DNA of 64,000 nt from Pseudomonas sp. ADAK13 (GCF_012935715.1 NZ_CP052860.1:6386001-6450000); one strand, 5' to 3'; positions 19,501-27,495 are shown, counted from the first letter of the stretch. A program made the numbers and translations. Notes: generated from the sequence alone by a model not told the origin.

Positions 19501-19576
19501 GAGCCAGGCCCTGACATTGTTGACCACGCCGGTGGTGTTCCTGGCGCTTGAACGACTGCGCGTCAGCCCTGCTTGA
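16517..19576 (+). CDS. RND efflux pump, inner-membrane transporter (MdtB/C-like)
   Basis: 1019-residue proton-driven RND pump with two repeats of six membrane segments and large periplasmic loops. The fourth membrane segment contains the proton-relay aspartates D404/D405 (VGFVVDDAIVVIEN). The sequence is closer to MdtB/MdtC than to AcrB. Translation is probably coupled to the adaptor (TGATG overlap). Its last 14 bases overlap the end of a convergent SDR gene. Substrate unknown. Confidence 0.93.
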   Translation: MAARKVYTWCIDHPTGTLLLSVALLLLGLIAYPRLSIAPLPEAEFPTIQVTARLPGASAKTIASSVATPLEVAFSSVPGITEMTSTSALGQMTLTLQFTLEKDIDTAAQEVQAAINAASARLPSDMPSLPVWRKVNPADGPVLIISVVSESRSLIDVSDLAESVLSRQLSQIGGVGQVIVVGQRRPAIRIQARPETLAAANVSLQDIREAVRQSSVNLPKGALFGDTRVSTLEVNDQLFSAPEYGDVIVSYRNGSAVRVRDVADVTLGAENDYARAWPNGQSGVVLVVLRQPGANIVATADSIRQALPRLRASLPADVTVDVLNDRTRTIRSSLQEVQLTLGIAIVLVIGVMALFLRQWSATLIVTAVLGISLVATCAVMYVAGFSLNNLTLVAIVIAVGFVVDDAIVVIENVHRHLERGEDRRTAALKGISEIGFTVCSISLSLIAAFIPLLFMGGVIGRLFREFALTATAAILISVVLCLTLAPTLASLFMNAPAHRPPDKGFLAWLSNGYARALTWALGHQRSMLGVFFASVVLSVASFVMIPKGFFPLQDTAFIQGVTQASADISYEDMLDKHQQLAAIVSQDPDVTDFNHAVGGSITDSISNGRMWLVLNDPGQRDATISQVIDRLRPQLAQVPGIQVFLRAVQDINLSAGQPRAQYQYVLRAEDSGELATWTTRLTDRLRTLPLFSDVSHDLQLDANVTRITLDRDEAARYGFTPRDLDNALYDAFGQRQISEYQTEVNQYQVILELAPSARGTADSLNYLQLRSPLTGEAVPLLAFSRIEPPVSGPLLINHNGMQPAANLSFNLAPGVALGQAVEALQQVEREIEMPASISATFQGSAQAFQASLASQPYLILAALVAVYIILGVLYESLVHPLTILSTLPAAGVGAILLLWAWQLDFSIMALIGLILLIGIVKKNGILMVDFALQAQRKQGLSAHDAIYQACIARFRPIMMTTLAALLGAVPLMLAFGTGAELREPLGVAIVGGLLLSQALTLLTTPVVFLALERLRVSPA

Positions 19577-20408
19577 TGGCATGCCAGCGGGCAGCGACCT
19601 GCTCGGCACTGGCGGCGTTGATCCGCGCCAGGTCGAGCGGATACTCGACACCCGGGTTTTCAACGAAACGCGTGGCGGTGAACTGACCGTTACTGGCCCT
19701 CAGGATATAGCCGCTGTCCTGGCACTGCGCCGAGGCCAGGAAGAGTACGCCGGGAGTTACCCATTCCGGCTTGAGGTTGTCCGGCTCGCCGGTCACGCCC
19801 CACATGCGGGTCTTGGCCACGGGTGAGATGGCATTCACCCGAATCCCCGCCTCGGCCCCTTCCCCGCTCAACGCATTCATGATGCCCAGTTGCGCCATCT
19901 TGCCGGCGCTGTAGGCCACCAGGCCCGGCTGGGCATAGTGCGTGTACATCGCACGGTCGGAGGTGGTCAGCACGATGCGCGGTGCAGCGGATCGCTTCAG
20001 GTAGGGCCAGGCATGCTTGCCCAGCCAGATCGGCGCATAAACGTTGATGTCCATCGCTCGCCGGATAAACGCTGCGTCGGCGGCCTCAATGGATTGATAG
20101 CCCACCCAGCCAGCATTGTGGATCAGGATATCGAGCTGCCCGAAATGGGTGATGGCGCATTCGATCAGCGCTCGGCAACCCGCTTCACCCGACAGATCGG
20201 TTGCGTGACCGACCACCTGCAACCCCTCGCTCTGAAGCGCCAGCGCGGCCGCCTGAACCACTTGGGGGTCAGCCCCCTCGCCGAGCGCGTCGGTGCCGAT
20301 GTCGCTGATCACCACCCGCGCACCGAGGCGCGCCAACTCGCGCGCATAACTGAAGCCCAAGCCCCGGGCGGCACCGGTCACGATTGCGGTTTTACCTGTA
20401 AAGTCCAT
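19563..20408 (-). CDS. Short-chain dehydrogenase/reductase
   Basis: Classical-type SDR of 281 residues: cofactor motif TGAARGLG near residue 11, NAG in IHNAGW, and catalytic YSAGK. The C-terminal ~40 residues extend beyond the usual ~250-residue SDR. The ATG at 20408 is used because the Rossmann strand starts immediately after it. It is divergent from the LysR gene at 20530, which is its likely regulator. Substrate unknown. Confidence 0.88.
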   Translation of the reverse strand: MDFTGKTAIVTGAARGLGFSYARELARLGARVVISDIGTDALGEGADPQVVQAAALALQSEGLQVVGHATDLSGEAGCRALIECAITHFGQLDILIHNAGWVGYQSIEAADAAFIRRAMDINVYAPIWLGKHAWPYLKRSAAPRIVLTTSDRAMYTHYAQPGLVAYSAGKMAQLGIMNALSGEGAEAGIRVNAISPVAKTRMWGVTGEPDNLKPEWVTPGVLFLASAQCQDSGYILRASNGQFTATRFVENPGVEYPLDLARINAASAEQVAARWHAIKQG

Positions 20409-20529
20409 CGTTGCGTTCTCCTGATAGGCACTCCACCCTAACAACCCGCGACCGCCCTGTTTAATACTGAAAAACAGCGATGTTGATACCCACGACGTAT
20501 CAGCCCCTCTCTCTGAAGGAACAGACCCG

Positions 20530-21417
20530 ATGATCGAAACCCGCCTGCTGCGCCAGTTCATTGCTGTCGCCGAGGAGCTGCACTTTCACAAGGCTGCGCT
20601 GCGCCTGCACATGGCACAGCCCGCGTTGAGCCAGGCGATCAATCGGCTGGAAGAGAAGTTGGGGTTTGCCCTGCTGGAGCGTGACCGGCGCGGGGTGCAG
20701 TTGCTGCCGGCGGGCACGGCGTTTCTTGAAACGGCGTACGCGGTCCTCGGGCAACTGCAGCACGGTGTCGAAAATGCCCGGCAAGTCTCCCAAGGCACCG
20801 CCGGCACACTTACCATCACGTCGGTGTCGATTGCCGGCTACCCGTGGCTGCTCGAAACCCTGCGGCAATTTAGGCTCGCGTTCCCCAAGGTACAGTTGGT
20901 GATCAAGGAAATGCCCTCCGCCAGCCAGGCCAAGGCACTCTCGGCAGGCGAGGCCGATCTGGCCGTTTTGCGCTATCTCCCGGGCCAGGCGGATCACATC
21001 GAGTCCCGGCTGCTGCTCGATGAACCGATCCTGATGGCACTTCCCGTAGACCATCCCAATGCCGACGACGACGCTATCGAGCTGAACCATTTCGCCGGCG
21101 CCGACTTTGTGTTCACGCCACAGGTATTGGGCAGTGGCTACCACCATCAATTGATCGGGTTGTGCGAGGCCGCGGGGTTCTCTCCACGGGTGGTCCAGGA
21201 AGCCGATCAATTGCACACGCTGATCGGCCTGGTCGCGTGCGGGTTTGGCGTAGCGCTGGTGCCGGAGTCGATTGCGCGCTCGATGACCAGCGACAAGGTG
21301 GTGTTTCGCCCCCTCACCGCGGCGTCTTCCAGCATCGGCCTCTACCTCAATAGGAACACCGAAAATCCGTCGCCGTTGCCTGGGCACTTCGTCTCATTGC
21401 TGGAAGGCACGCTGTAA
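20530..21417 (+). CDS. LysR-family transcriptional regulator
   Basis: 295 residues. The N-terminal winged helix (LRQFIAVAEELHFHKAALRL, HMAQPALSQAINRLEEKLG) is followed by a two-lobed substrate-binding domain. It is divergent from an SDR gene with a 121-bp shared region, the classic LysR layout, so it probably activates that SDR in response to a small molecule. Confidence 0.92.
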   Translation: MIETRLLRQFIAVAEELHFHKAALRLHMAQPALSQAINRLEEKLGFALLERDRRGVQLLPAGTAFLETAYAVLGQLQHGVENARQVSQGTAGTLTITSVSIAGYPWLLETLRQFRLAFPKVQLVIKEMPSASQAKALSAGEADLAVLRYLPGQADHIESRLLLDEPILMALPVDHPNADDDAIELNHFAGADFVFTPQVLGSGYHHQLIGLCEAAGFSPRVVQEADQLHTLIGLVACGFGVALVPESIARSMTSDKVVFRPLTAASSSIGLYLNRNTENPSPLPGHFVSLLEGTL

Positions 21418-21515
21418 TACTTTGCAAGCAATGCCCGGTGACGACTGTCTAAATATTTCCTGCACGGCCAGGGCATCTGTTAAAACCCGTGCTTTGCCCC
21501 TGCTCTGGAACCTTC

Positions 21516-22457
21516 ATGCTTTCACGTTTTATGTCCCGTCTCGGCCTGCGCTGGTTTCCCCTGCTGTGCATGGCTGCCGTGATCATCGGCCTGCCAGTGG
21601 GTTGCGCCGTGCTGCAGCACAAAGAGCGCGAGCTGCTGTTTCGTGTGGAACCGGGTACTGCCAGCTGGTACAGCGGGTTGCCCCGGGATGTGCAGGAATT
21701 TGACCTGAAACCCGCAAGGTTCAAGTCCGGCCAAAACATTCATGGGTGGTGGTGGCCGGCTGCGCAGAAGGACGCGCCAGCGATCCTCTATTTGCACGGC
21801 GTACGCTGGAACCTCACGGGTCAGCTGTTTCGCATTGAGCAACTGCGGGCCCTGGGTTTCTCGGTACTGGCCATCGACTATCGCGGCTTCGGCCAGAGCC
21901 AGGGCGACCTGCCTTCCGAAACCAGTGTCTACGAAGACGCGCGCATTGCCTGGGAGCGTTTCCAGGTGCTGCAACCCGACCCTGCCAAGCGCCTGATCTA
22001 CGGTCATTCCCTGGGCGGCGCGGTGGCCATCGACCTGGCGGCAGAACTGGGCAAGCAGGCCGCGCAGAATAATAGGCCGCCGCCGGTGCGCGGGATGGTG
22101 ATCGAATCCACGTTTACCTCATTGGCGGATGTGGCCACGGCCGTCGCCAACACCTCACTGCCGGTACGTTGGCTGCTGTCGCAGAAGTTCGACTCCATCG
22201 ACAAGATCGCTGACATCCACATGCCGCTGCTGGTGGTCCATGGGCTAGCCGATGCCTTTGTGCCACCGCGCTTCAGCCAGGAATTGTTTGATGCCGCACA
22301 AGAACCCAAACACTTGTTGCTGGTGCCCGGCGCGACTCACAATGACAGCATGCGCATGGGCGGCAGCAGCTATCGCCAGGCCCTCAACAACCTGATGCAA
22401 ACGAAGCGGCCGACACAGGTCGCCGGCCCCTCCACCGTGCGCCCCAACGACTCGTAA
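21516..22457 (+). CDS. Alpha/beta hydrolase with N-terminal membrane anchor or lipobox
   Basis: 313-residue hydrolase of the BEM46/YfhR-like type. The N-terminal hydrophobic stretch ends in GLPVGCAVL, a possible lipobox. The nucleophile elbow is GHSLGG, and the late PGATHND carries the expected histidine. GGAA lies seven bases before the ATG at 21516; an in-frame GTG at 21489 and an ATG at 21531 are alternatives. It stands alone downstream of the LysR gene, and its function beyond ester hydrolysis is not indicated. Confidence 0.85.
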   Translation: MLSRFMSRLGLRWFPLLCMAAVIIGLPVGCAVLQHKERELLFRVEPGTASWYSGLPRDVQEFDLKPARFKSGQNIHGWWWPAAQKDAPAILYLHGVRWNLTGQLFRIEQLRALGFSVLAIDYRGFGQSQGDLPSETSVYEDARIAWERFQVLQPDPAKRLIYGHSLGGAVAIDLAAELGKQAAQNNRPPPVRGMVIESTFTSLADVATAVANTSLPVRWLLSQKFDSIDKIADIHMPLLVVHGLADAFVPPRFSQELFDAAQEPKHLLLVPGATHNDSMRMGGSSYRQALNNLMQTKRPTQVAGPSTVRPNDS

Positions 22458-22468
22458 ATGTGCATTTC

Positions 22469-22489
22469 GGCACCGGTTTCGCCGGTGCC
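22469..22489 (+). terminator. Hairpin after hydrolase gene
   Basis: Perfect 8-bp stem GGCACCGG/CCGGTGCC with a 5-base loop, 12 bases after the stop codon. It lacks a following T tract, so it is a candidate terminator only. Confidence 0.45.
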
Positions 22490-22586
22490 TGTCAAGACGA
22501 AAAGCCTGCCCATACTGGCCATAAACAGCGGCTGATCAAATATTAACCGCGGGTTAAATCGCCATACCCGCCGGGCTCAAGGGAAG

Positions 22587-22621
22587 TTATCCACAGAGAT
22601 ACCCACGGTTTTCGTGGACAA
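22587..22621. other. Two facing DnaA-box-like sequences next to T-rich DNA
   Basis: TTATCCACA at 22587-22595 equals the consensus DnaA box. GTGGACAAC at 22613-22621 is the near-complement (TTGTCCAC on the minus strand). Between them CCACGGTTTTCGTGG can form a small hairpin. The next ~40 bases are rich in T. No replication genes are nearby. Confidence 0.4.
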
Positions 22622-22804
22622 CTCTTTTTACTTTTTTACGATTTTTTTGCTCAGTAACGTCCTGTTGGAACGGCGCTCGGGAGCAAAATCTCCTGCGTCA
22701 CCTCGGGTTCACCAACTGCTCCGGTGCCGCCCACATGCGGCCCCCATTGCGTTTAGTTCTTCGCCTGATTAATCTTGCATAAACACGCAATAACGAGCAC
22801 AAAC

Positions 22805-23593
22805 ATGCACAACACCCATGCCGCCATCGACCTGCCCTCCTTGCGCAAACAGAAAATCCTGTTGCTGCTGGAGCGCGATGGCAAAGTCACCGCCTCGGAC
22901 CTGGTGGAGCATTTCGCCGTTTCCCAGGACACCATCCGCCGCGACCTCGGCGAACTCGCCTCCGCCGGCTTGCTGCAACGCGTGCATGGCGGCGCGCTGC
23001 CAAGGCCCAAGGACACCGGCAAGGATTTCTTCACCCGTTTTGGCGAAACCACCGCGACGAAACGCCACCTGGCGCAGCTCGCCGCCGATCGCGTGGAAGA
23101 CGGCCAGATCGTGCTGTTCGACTCCGGCACCACCACCCTGCAAATCGCCCAGTCCTTGCCGCACGCCATCAAGCTGACTGCCGTCACCCACTCACCGATG
23201 ATTGCCATCGCGTTGTCCGAGCATCCCAATGTGACGGTGATCCTTGCCGGCGGGCAGCTCAACCCGGTGACCATGGCCGCCAGCGGGCACGAGGCGTTGC
23301 GGCTGATCCAGGGCATCAAGGCAGACTTGTTGTTTACGGGCGTGTGCGCACTGCATCCACAGGTCGGCATCAGCTCGTTGCACTTCGAAGAAGTCGCGGT
23401 GAAACAGGCTATGCTCGACAGCGCTTCCCACGTGGTGGCTGTCACCCTGGCCGACAAGCTGGGGGCCGTAGAGCCATTCGTGGTGGCGCCGTGCAGCCGC
23501 ATTCACACGCTGATTACCGAGTGGCACGTGCCGCCGGGCAGTGTCGAGGCTTATGAATGCCTGGGGCTGGAAGTGATGCAAGTGGACGCCTGA
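22805..23593 (+). CDS. DeoR-family transcriptional regulator
   Basis: 262 residues. It has an N-terminal DeoR helix-turn-helix (KVTASDLVEHFAVSQDTIRR) with the wing RVHGGAL, then a DeoR C-terminal sugar-phosphate sensor domain (FDSGTTTLQIA; a D-K motif around ADKLG). A TTG at 22775 is an alternative start, but the ATG at 22805 gives the usual length. It lies 39 bases before a 2-hydroxyacid dehydrogenase on the same strand, and the two probably form an operon. Confidence 0.9.
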   Translation: MHNTHAAIDLPSLRKQKILLLLERDGKVTASDLVEHFAVSQDTIRRDLGELASAGLLQRVHGGALPRPKDTGKDFFTRFGETTATKRHLAQLAADRVEDGQIVLFDSGTTTLQIAQSLPHAIKLTAVTHSPMIAIALSEHPNVTVILAGGQLNPVTMAASGHEALRLIQGIKADLLFTGVCALHPQVGISSLHFEEVAVKQAMLDSASHVVAVTLADKLGAVEPFVVAPCSRIHTLITEWHVPPGSVEAYECLGLEVMQVDA

Positions 23594-23632
23594 CACAGGC
23601 TTGGCCCGATAGCTTTGCAAAGGAATAGACCC

Positions 23633-24688
23633 ATGGCGTTTCCCGTCCTGATTCTGGATGCACCCAGCCCACCCTTGCTGCATGACGAAATCGAGCGATG
23701 CCTGGCATACGGGCTGGAAATCACCCTAAACCTGCACTACTTCGCCGACCAGGACAGTATCCAAACGCACTACGCCGGGCGCGTTCAGTTCGTGGATATC
23801 AATTGCCACGACACGCCTTCACTGATCGGTGCGGTGGTAGAGGCCGGCGGCTACAGCGTACTCAAGACCCGTTTGAACATTCCCCTGGGGGCTGCGCTGA
23901 TCAACGCCGCCGCGTCGCCGGATCTGGGCAGCCCGTTACAGGCGATCGCCCAGGCGGGTGTCGGGCTTAACCATATCGACTTGAAGGCCGCCGCCGAGCG
24001 TGGCGTGACCGTACTCAATACCCCAGGCTCCAACGCGACGGCCGTGGCTGAATATGCGCTGGCACAAACGCTGTTCCTGTCTCGTGACCTGAATCTCTAC
24101 AACGCCAAGACCCATCAAGGCCAGTGGTCAAAAGGCCTGCTCGCACCCGCGCCACAAATTGCCGAGTTGACCCTGGGGCTGGTGGGCACCGGCAGAATCG
24201 CCCAGTCGCTCGCCCATAAGGCACGAGCCCTGGGCATGAACGTGATCGCCACCGGCTCCGAGCGATTCACCCAACAGGCCGCTGCGAACCTGGACGTGCA
24301 ATGGCGCGCCTCGCTTGACGAATTGCTGGAGGAGGCAGACGTGGTGTCCATTCACACGCCACTCACGGCGCAGACCAAAGGCTTGTTCGGCACTGCCGCA
24401 TTCACACGGATGAAACCCGGGTCGATCCTGATCAACACCGCACGTGGCGGCATCGTCGACGAGGGCCAGTTGGCGACGTTCATGCAGCGCTTTCCCGGCC
24501 ATATCAAGGGGGTCGCCATCGATACCTTCGCCCGGGAAAAAGACCAGTTCGAATCGCCTTTGACTGGCGTTGCCAACGCGATCCTGACGCCGCATATCGC
24601 CGGCAACACACGCACCGCAATCAGCGAGGCATCAAGGCAAATCGTTGACCACATTCATGCCTTTCGCCAGGCAATGCTTGCAGGTTAA
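23633..24688 (+). CDS. D-isomer-specific 2-hydroxyacid dehydrogenase
   Basis: 351-residue NAD-dependent dehydrogenase. It has the cofactor motif GLVGTGRIAQ, the substrate arginine in NTARGGIVDE, a glutamate in the REKDQFE segment and the catalytic histidine in LTPHIAGNT. The family reduces 2-keto acids or oxidises D-2-hydroxyacids (glycerate, phosphoglycerate or lactate types). AAGGA at 23620-23624 supports the ATG. The DeoR gene upstream hints at a sugar-derived substrate, but none can be named. Confidence 0.88.
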   Translation: MAFPVLILDAPSPPLLHDEIERCLAYGLEITLNLHYFADQDSIQTHYAGRVQFVDINCHDTPSLIGAVVEAGGYSVLKTRLNIPLGAALINAAASPDLGSPLQAIAQAGVGLNHIDLKAAAERGVTVLNTPGSNATAVAEYALAQTLFLSRDLNLYNAKTHQGQWSKGLLAPAPQIAELTLGLVGTGRIAQSLAHKARALGMNVIATGSERFTQQAAANLDVQWRASLDELLEEADVVSIHTPLTAQTKGLFGTAAFTRMKPGSILINTARGGIVDEGQLATFMQRFPGHIKGVAIDTFAREKDQFESPLTGVANAILTPHIAGNTRTAISEASRQIVDHIHAFRQAMLAG

Positions 24689-24717
24689 GTGCATCGGCCC
24701 ATGACTGCCTCCGTCCC

Positions 24718-24942
24718 TCACTGACCCAGCTTGCGCTCGGCTTCAGCAGCCTTCTCATTGATCCGGTCGGTTTGCCGTTGTGTGTCCTTGATCGATGTCG
24801 GCGTGATCACCTTGTCGACGGTTTCCGTCTTGGGGTTGGGGCGCTGCAGGGAGCTGTCCTGCTCATCAATCTGGCGACCTTTCTGCGCCTGTTCTGAGCT
24901 GATGGCATCGGGAGTTTTGTCGGCGTTTTTTGCGGTGCCCAT
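24718..24942 (-). CDS. Small hydrophilic protein of unknown function
   Basis: 74 residues, rich in Q, E, K, D and T, with no membrane segment or signal peptide and no cysteine. It is predicted to be soluble and partly disordered, with a helical end (RINEKAAEAERKLGQ). AGGAGG stands eight bases before the ATG, a strong sign of translation. It neighbours small stress-type genes (DJ-1/PfpI protein, hemerythrin). I do not recognise a function. Confidence 0.7.
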   Translation of the reverse strand: MGTAKNADKTPDAISSEQAQKGRQIDEQDSSLQRPNPKTETVDKVITPTSIKDTQRQTDRINEKAAEAERKLGQ

Positions 24943-25145
24943 GGGGTGTTCCTCCTGTTGAAAACATAACGCTCCAGCACGGAGCCGTTATGCAGCAGAG
25001 CCCTTGGGTTTTCGATAGTTCAAGGAAATTGTCCCGGGTGGGGCCCCGGGAAATAAGCGCAAATTAATTTAAACCTTTTGCTCAGGCATCCGCTCAACAG
25101 TCCGGTAGCAGCATTCGCACACCCTACTCAGGAGGACACTCGACC

Positions 25146-25706
25146 ATGAGTTTGCAACTGCACGGCAAGAAGATTCTGATCATCACCTCCAACACCGGCA
25201 TCGAGCGCGACGAGCTGCTCAAGCCGCTGGAAGCCCTGCGTGGTTTCGGCGCTACGGTAACCCACGGTTCGAGCAAGGGTGGCAGCACGCAGACCTTCCT
25301 TCAGGACACCGAGAAAGACCGGACCGTGGAGTCCGATGCCAAGCTCTCAGAGCTGAGCGGCAGCGACTTCGATGCACTGGTCATCCCCGGCGGCACCGTC
25401 AACGCCGACACCCTGCGCCAGGACGCCGACGCCTTGCGGCTGATCAACGACTTCGTCAAGGCCGGGAAAACCGTCGCCGCCATCTGCCACGGCCCGTGGG
25501 CGCTGATCGATGCCGGGGTGATCGGCGGCAAAACCCTCACCTCCTATAAAAGCGTGCGCACCGACCTGGTCAACGCCGGGGCAGAAAACTGGGTGGATAC
25601 TGAGGTGAAGGAATGCCCGGCCAACGGCTGGACACTCATCACTTCACGTACACCGGATGACTTGCCAGCGTTCAACCAGGCAATTGCCAAAGCACTGGCG
25701 GCTTAA
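25146..25706 (+). CDS. DJ-1/PfpI-family protein (class I glutamine amidotransferase-like)
   Basis: 186 residues of the DJ-1/PfpI superfamily. The nucleophile elbow AAICHGPW gives C114 and H115, and E20 lies in TGIERDELL, the acidic partner position. Family members act as chaperones, proteases or protein/nucleotide deglycases in stress defence. AGGAGG precedes the ATG. It is followed by a strong intrinsic terminator, so it is probably monocistronic. Confidence 0.88.
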   Translation: MSLQLHGKKILIITSNTGIERDELLKPLEALRGFGATVTHGSSKGGSTQTFLQDTEKDRTVESDAKLSELSGSDFDALVIPGGTVNADTLRQDADALRLINDFVKAGKTVAAICHGPWALIDAGVIGGKTLTSYKSVRTDLVNAGAENWVDTEVKECPANGWTLITSRTPDDLPAFNQAIAKALAA

Positions 25707-25720
25707 CGCCAGCCCATGCA

Positions 25721-25750
25721 AACAGGCGCCCTCGGGCGCCTGTTTTTTTT
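25721..25750 (+). terminator. Rho-independent terminator
   Basis: AACAGGCGCC, loop CTCG, GGCGCCTGTT form a perfect 10-bp stem ending in a run of Ts to 25750. It lies 15 bases after the DJ-1/PfpI gene stop. In the other direction it precedes no A-rich run suited to the converging gene, so it mainly serves the plus strand. Confidence 0.9.
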
Positions 25751-25761
25751 CCAATTCTGTA

Positions 25762-25983
25762 TCAGCCTTTGCCATGCCCGGTGGCATGGGTTGCACGGTT
25801 GACGCCCTTCGGTCCAAACAGCGCCCAGAGGATCAGCCCCAACAGCGGCATGAAGATCAGCACCACCAGCCATAACCCCTTGGTTTCCCAGCCACTGCCA
25901 CTGCGCAGCACGCTGTTGATCGCCCACAGCTCCAGCAGTACCAGAATCACTGCCAAGCCAATCCAGACATATTCGATTTGCAT
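25762..25983 (-). CDS. Small membrane protein, PLDc_N-type
   Basis: 73 residues with two predicted membrane helices (IGLAVILVLLELWAI; LWLVVLIFMPLLGLILWALFG). The pattern matches the phospholipase-D nuclease N-terminal (PLDc_N) small proteins seen widely in Pseudomonas, which lack the PLD catalytic domain. AGGAGG lies before the ATG at 25983. Role unknown; neighbours suggest envelope stress. Confidence 0.78.
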   Translation of the reverse strand: MQIEYVWIGLAVILVLLELWAINSVLRSGSGWETKGLWLVVLIFMPLLGLILWALFGPKGVNRATHATGHGKG

Positions 25984-26067
25984 GATTCATCCTCCTGAGG
26001 TCGTATGGGTTAGGTCAATCAACACGCCTGAGGGTTCATTAAAATTGCAGCGGATGGCTCTCGCCCA

Positions 26068-26286
26068 ATGGTTGCGACAGGTCCATCCGATGAAATGGCG
26101 CGCCACGTGAAAACCCACGAACTGGAAGCCGCCACGGCAGAGACGCACCTGGATATTTTCAAGTGCTTGTCGGCCGAGAAAAAAGTGATTGCCGCCCACG
26201 AGTCGCTGGCCTACGGAATTACCGATGAGGTTGAGCAGATTGTGTTCGCAGAAGACATCCAGCAATGGAAAGTCAGCGGAGGATAG
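26068..26286 (+). CDS. Hypothetical small protein
   Basis: 72 residues, soluble, mildly acidic, with no recognised domain. Reading begins at ATG 26068 with only a weak purine-rich upstream sequence; an in-frame ATG at 26095 is a possible start without a Shine-Dalgarno site. The composition (HELEAATAETHLDIFKCLSA) looks protein-like and fills an otherwise empty stretch. I do not recognise it. Confidence 0.45.
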   Translation: MVATGPSDEMARHVKTHELEAATAETHLDIFKCLSAEKKVIAAHESLAYGITDEVEQIVFAEDIQQWKVSGG

Positions 26287-26476
26287 ACATTGTTTAATGC
26301 ATGCAAGCCGCCCTCCGTCCGTGCAAGCTGCACGATCCAAGCTCGCTTTGACTATCAATAACTCATTGTTTTATAAACAAATAAATATTAAGTTCAACTT
26401 GGTACAACTCATGCTGTAGAGCTCTGGACAGGTGGGCATTTCGACCCGCCCTTCCGCTACCCGTGAGGTGTCACCC

Positions 26477-26953
26477 ATGAACGCCATTGATCTTCTCAAG
26501 GCCGACCACGAACGCGTCAAAGCCATCCTGAGCCAACTGAGTGAGTCGACCGAGCGCGGCGTCAAGAAGCGTACGGAGCTGCTGGCCAAACTGGAGATGG
26601 AAATCAGCCTTCATACCCGGCTTGAGGAAGAAATCCTCTACCCGGCTTTCCGCAAGGCTGGGGGCAAGGACCAGGAAATCATGTACCACGAAGCCAAGGA
26701 GGAACATCGCACTGTCGACTCCCTGGTATTGCCGGACTTGAAACAGACCTCCCCGTCCACCACCGAGTTTTCCGGGCGTGTCAAAGTGGTCAAGGAACTG
26801 TTGGAGCACCACATCGAGGAAGAAGAAAGCGAGATGTTCCCACAAGCGAAAAAGCTGCTGGGCAAGGCGCTGCTGGAGGAGCTTGGTGCAGAGATGGAAG
26901 CGATGAAAGCCGCGCACAAGAAGGCCCTCGGCGCCAAGCCACTGGCTGCGTGA
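26477..26953 (+). CDS. Hemerythrin domain-containing protein
   Basis: 158-residue four-helix protein with the di-iron ligand pattern of hemerythrins: H11, H46, E50, H71/H77, H111/H112 and E116 (LKADHERV; LHTRLEEEILYPAF; HEAKEEHR; LLEHHIEEEESEMFP). It probably binds O2 or NO or helps iron handling. The ATG at 26477 is preceded by GAGGTG; a longer frame to 26432 lacks support. Stand-alone gene with an AT-rich promoter region upstream. Confidence 0.9.
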   Translation: MNAIDLLKADHERVKAILSQLSESTERGVKKRTELLAKLEMEISLHTRLEEEILYPAFRKAGGKDQEIMYHEAKEEHRTVDSLVLPDLKQTSPSTTEFSGRVKVVKELLEHHIEEEESEMFPQAKKLLGKALLEELGAEMEAMKAAHKKALGAKPLAA

Positions 26954-27112
26954 TGCCCATTCGTCACTTGCAGGCAAACTTTTTCAAACTTTGACGTGGC
27001 TGGCGGATTCCCAATCAGGCAACACCATTGATTCGCTCGTCACTCAGGGATTTGAAAATGGCGGGCCCCAAAGCCACGCCCCTGCTTCCAGGAAGTCTTG
27101 ATTGAGGCGTTG

Positions 27113-27141
27113 CCGAAGCCTGGAGATGCTCCGGGCTTCGG
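27113..27141 (+). other. Strong hairpin before small secreted protein gene
   Basis: CCGAAGCCTGGAG, loop ATG, CTCCGGGCTTCGG: a 13-bp stem with one T-G wobble, 30 bases before the ATG at 27171. It could be a terminator for a transcript from upstream or a structured 5' leader of the following gene. Confidence 0.5.
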
Positions 27142-27170
27142 TCCTTACCGTCAACAAGAGGGATTGAGTC

Positions 27171-27491
27171 ATGAAGACCTGTATTTCCCAAAGGATTGTA
27201 CTTGCCGCCAGCCTGACGCTCGTACTGTATGCCCCCGCCTATGCAGCCTTCGGCGACAACACCGCCCCCGAGGCACCCGCCTTGAGCGGCAACAGCGCCC
27301 CTGGCTCGGCGCTCCCGCCGGGCACCTACCCCAGCAGCCCGTCCGGAGCCGACACCAGCGGCAGCAAGGACGCTGAAACCAAAGCGCCTGCGCCGTCAAA
27401 AAGCGTGAAGAGCACGCGCCACAAGAGCCCCTCGACCCAGCATCCCGCCAGCAAGACCGGCAAGAAAGCCGCTGCTGAATCGGGCAGTTGA
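27171..27491 (+). CDS. Small secreted Pro/Ser/Lys-rich protein
   Basis: 106 residues: a signal peptide (cleavage near APAYA-AF) followed by a low-complexity mature part rich in Ala, Pro, Ser, Thr and Lys, with a basic C-terminal half (KSVKSTRHKSPS). It is predicted to be periplasmic and disordered. AGAGGGA precedes the ATG. No homologous family recognised. Confidence 0.7.
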   Translation: MKTCISQRIVLAASLTLVLYAPAYAAFGDNTAPEAPALSGNSAPGSALPPGTYPSSPSGADTSGSKDAETKAPAPSKSVKSTRHKSPSTQHPASKTGKKAAAESGS

Positions 27492-27495
27492 GCCC

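Larger units (their letters stand above)
22458..22804. other. 347-bp intergenic region with hairpin and DnaA-box-like pair
   Basis: It holds a perfect hairpin at 22469-22489 (GGCACCGG, loop TTTCG, CCGGTGCC) just after the hydrolase stop. Further on is a pair of DnaA-box-like sequences facing each other (22587-22621), followed by a T-rich stretch and the promoter region of the DeoR gene. I see no reading frame of note. Confidence 0.6.

Noticed and set aside
22587..22660. Chromosomal replication origin
   Set aside because: Only two DnaA-box-like sequences are seen and none of dnaA, dnaN, rpmH, gidA or parAB is nearby, so a full oriC is not supported.
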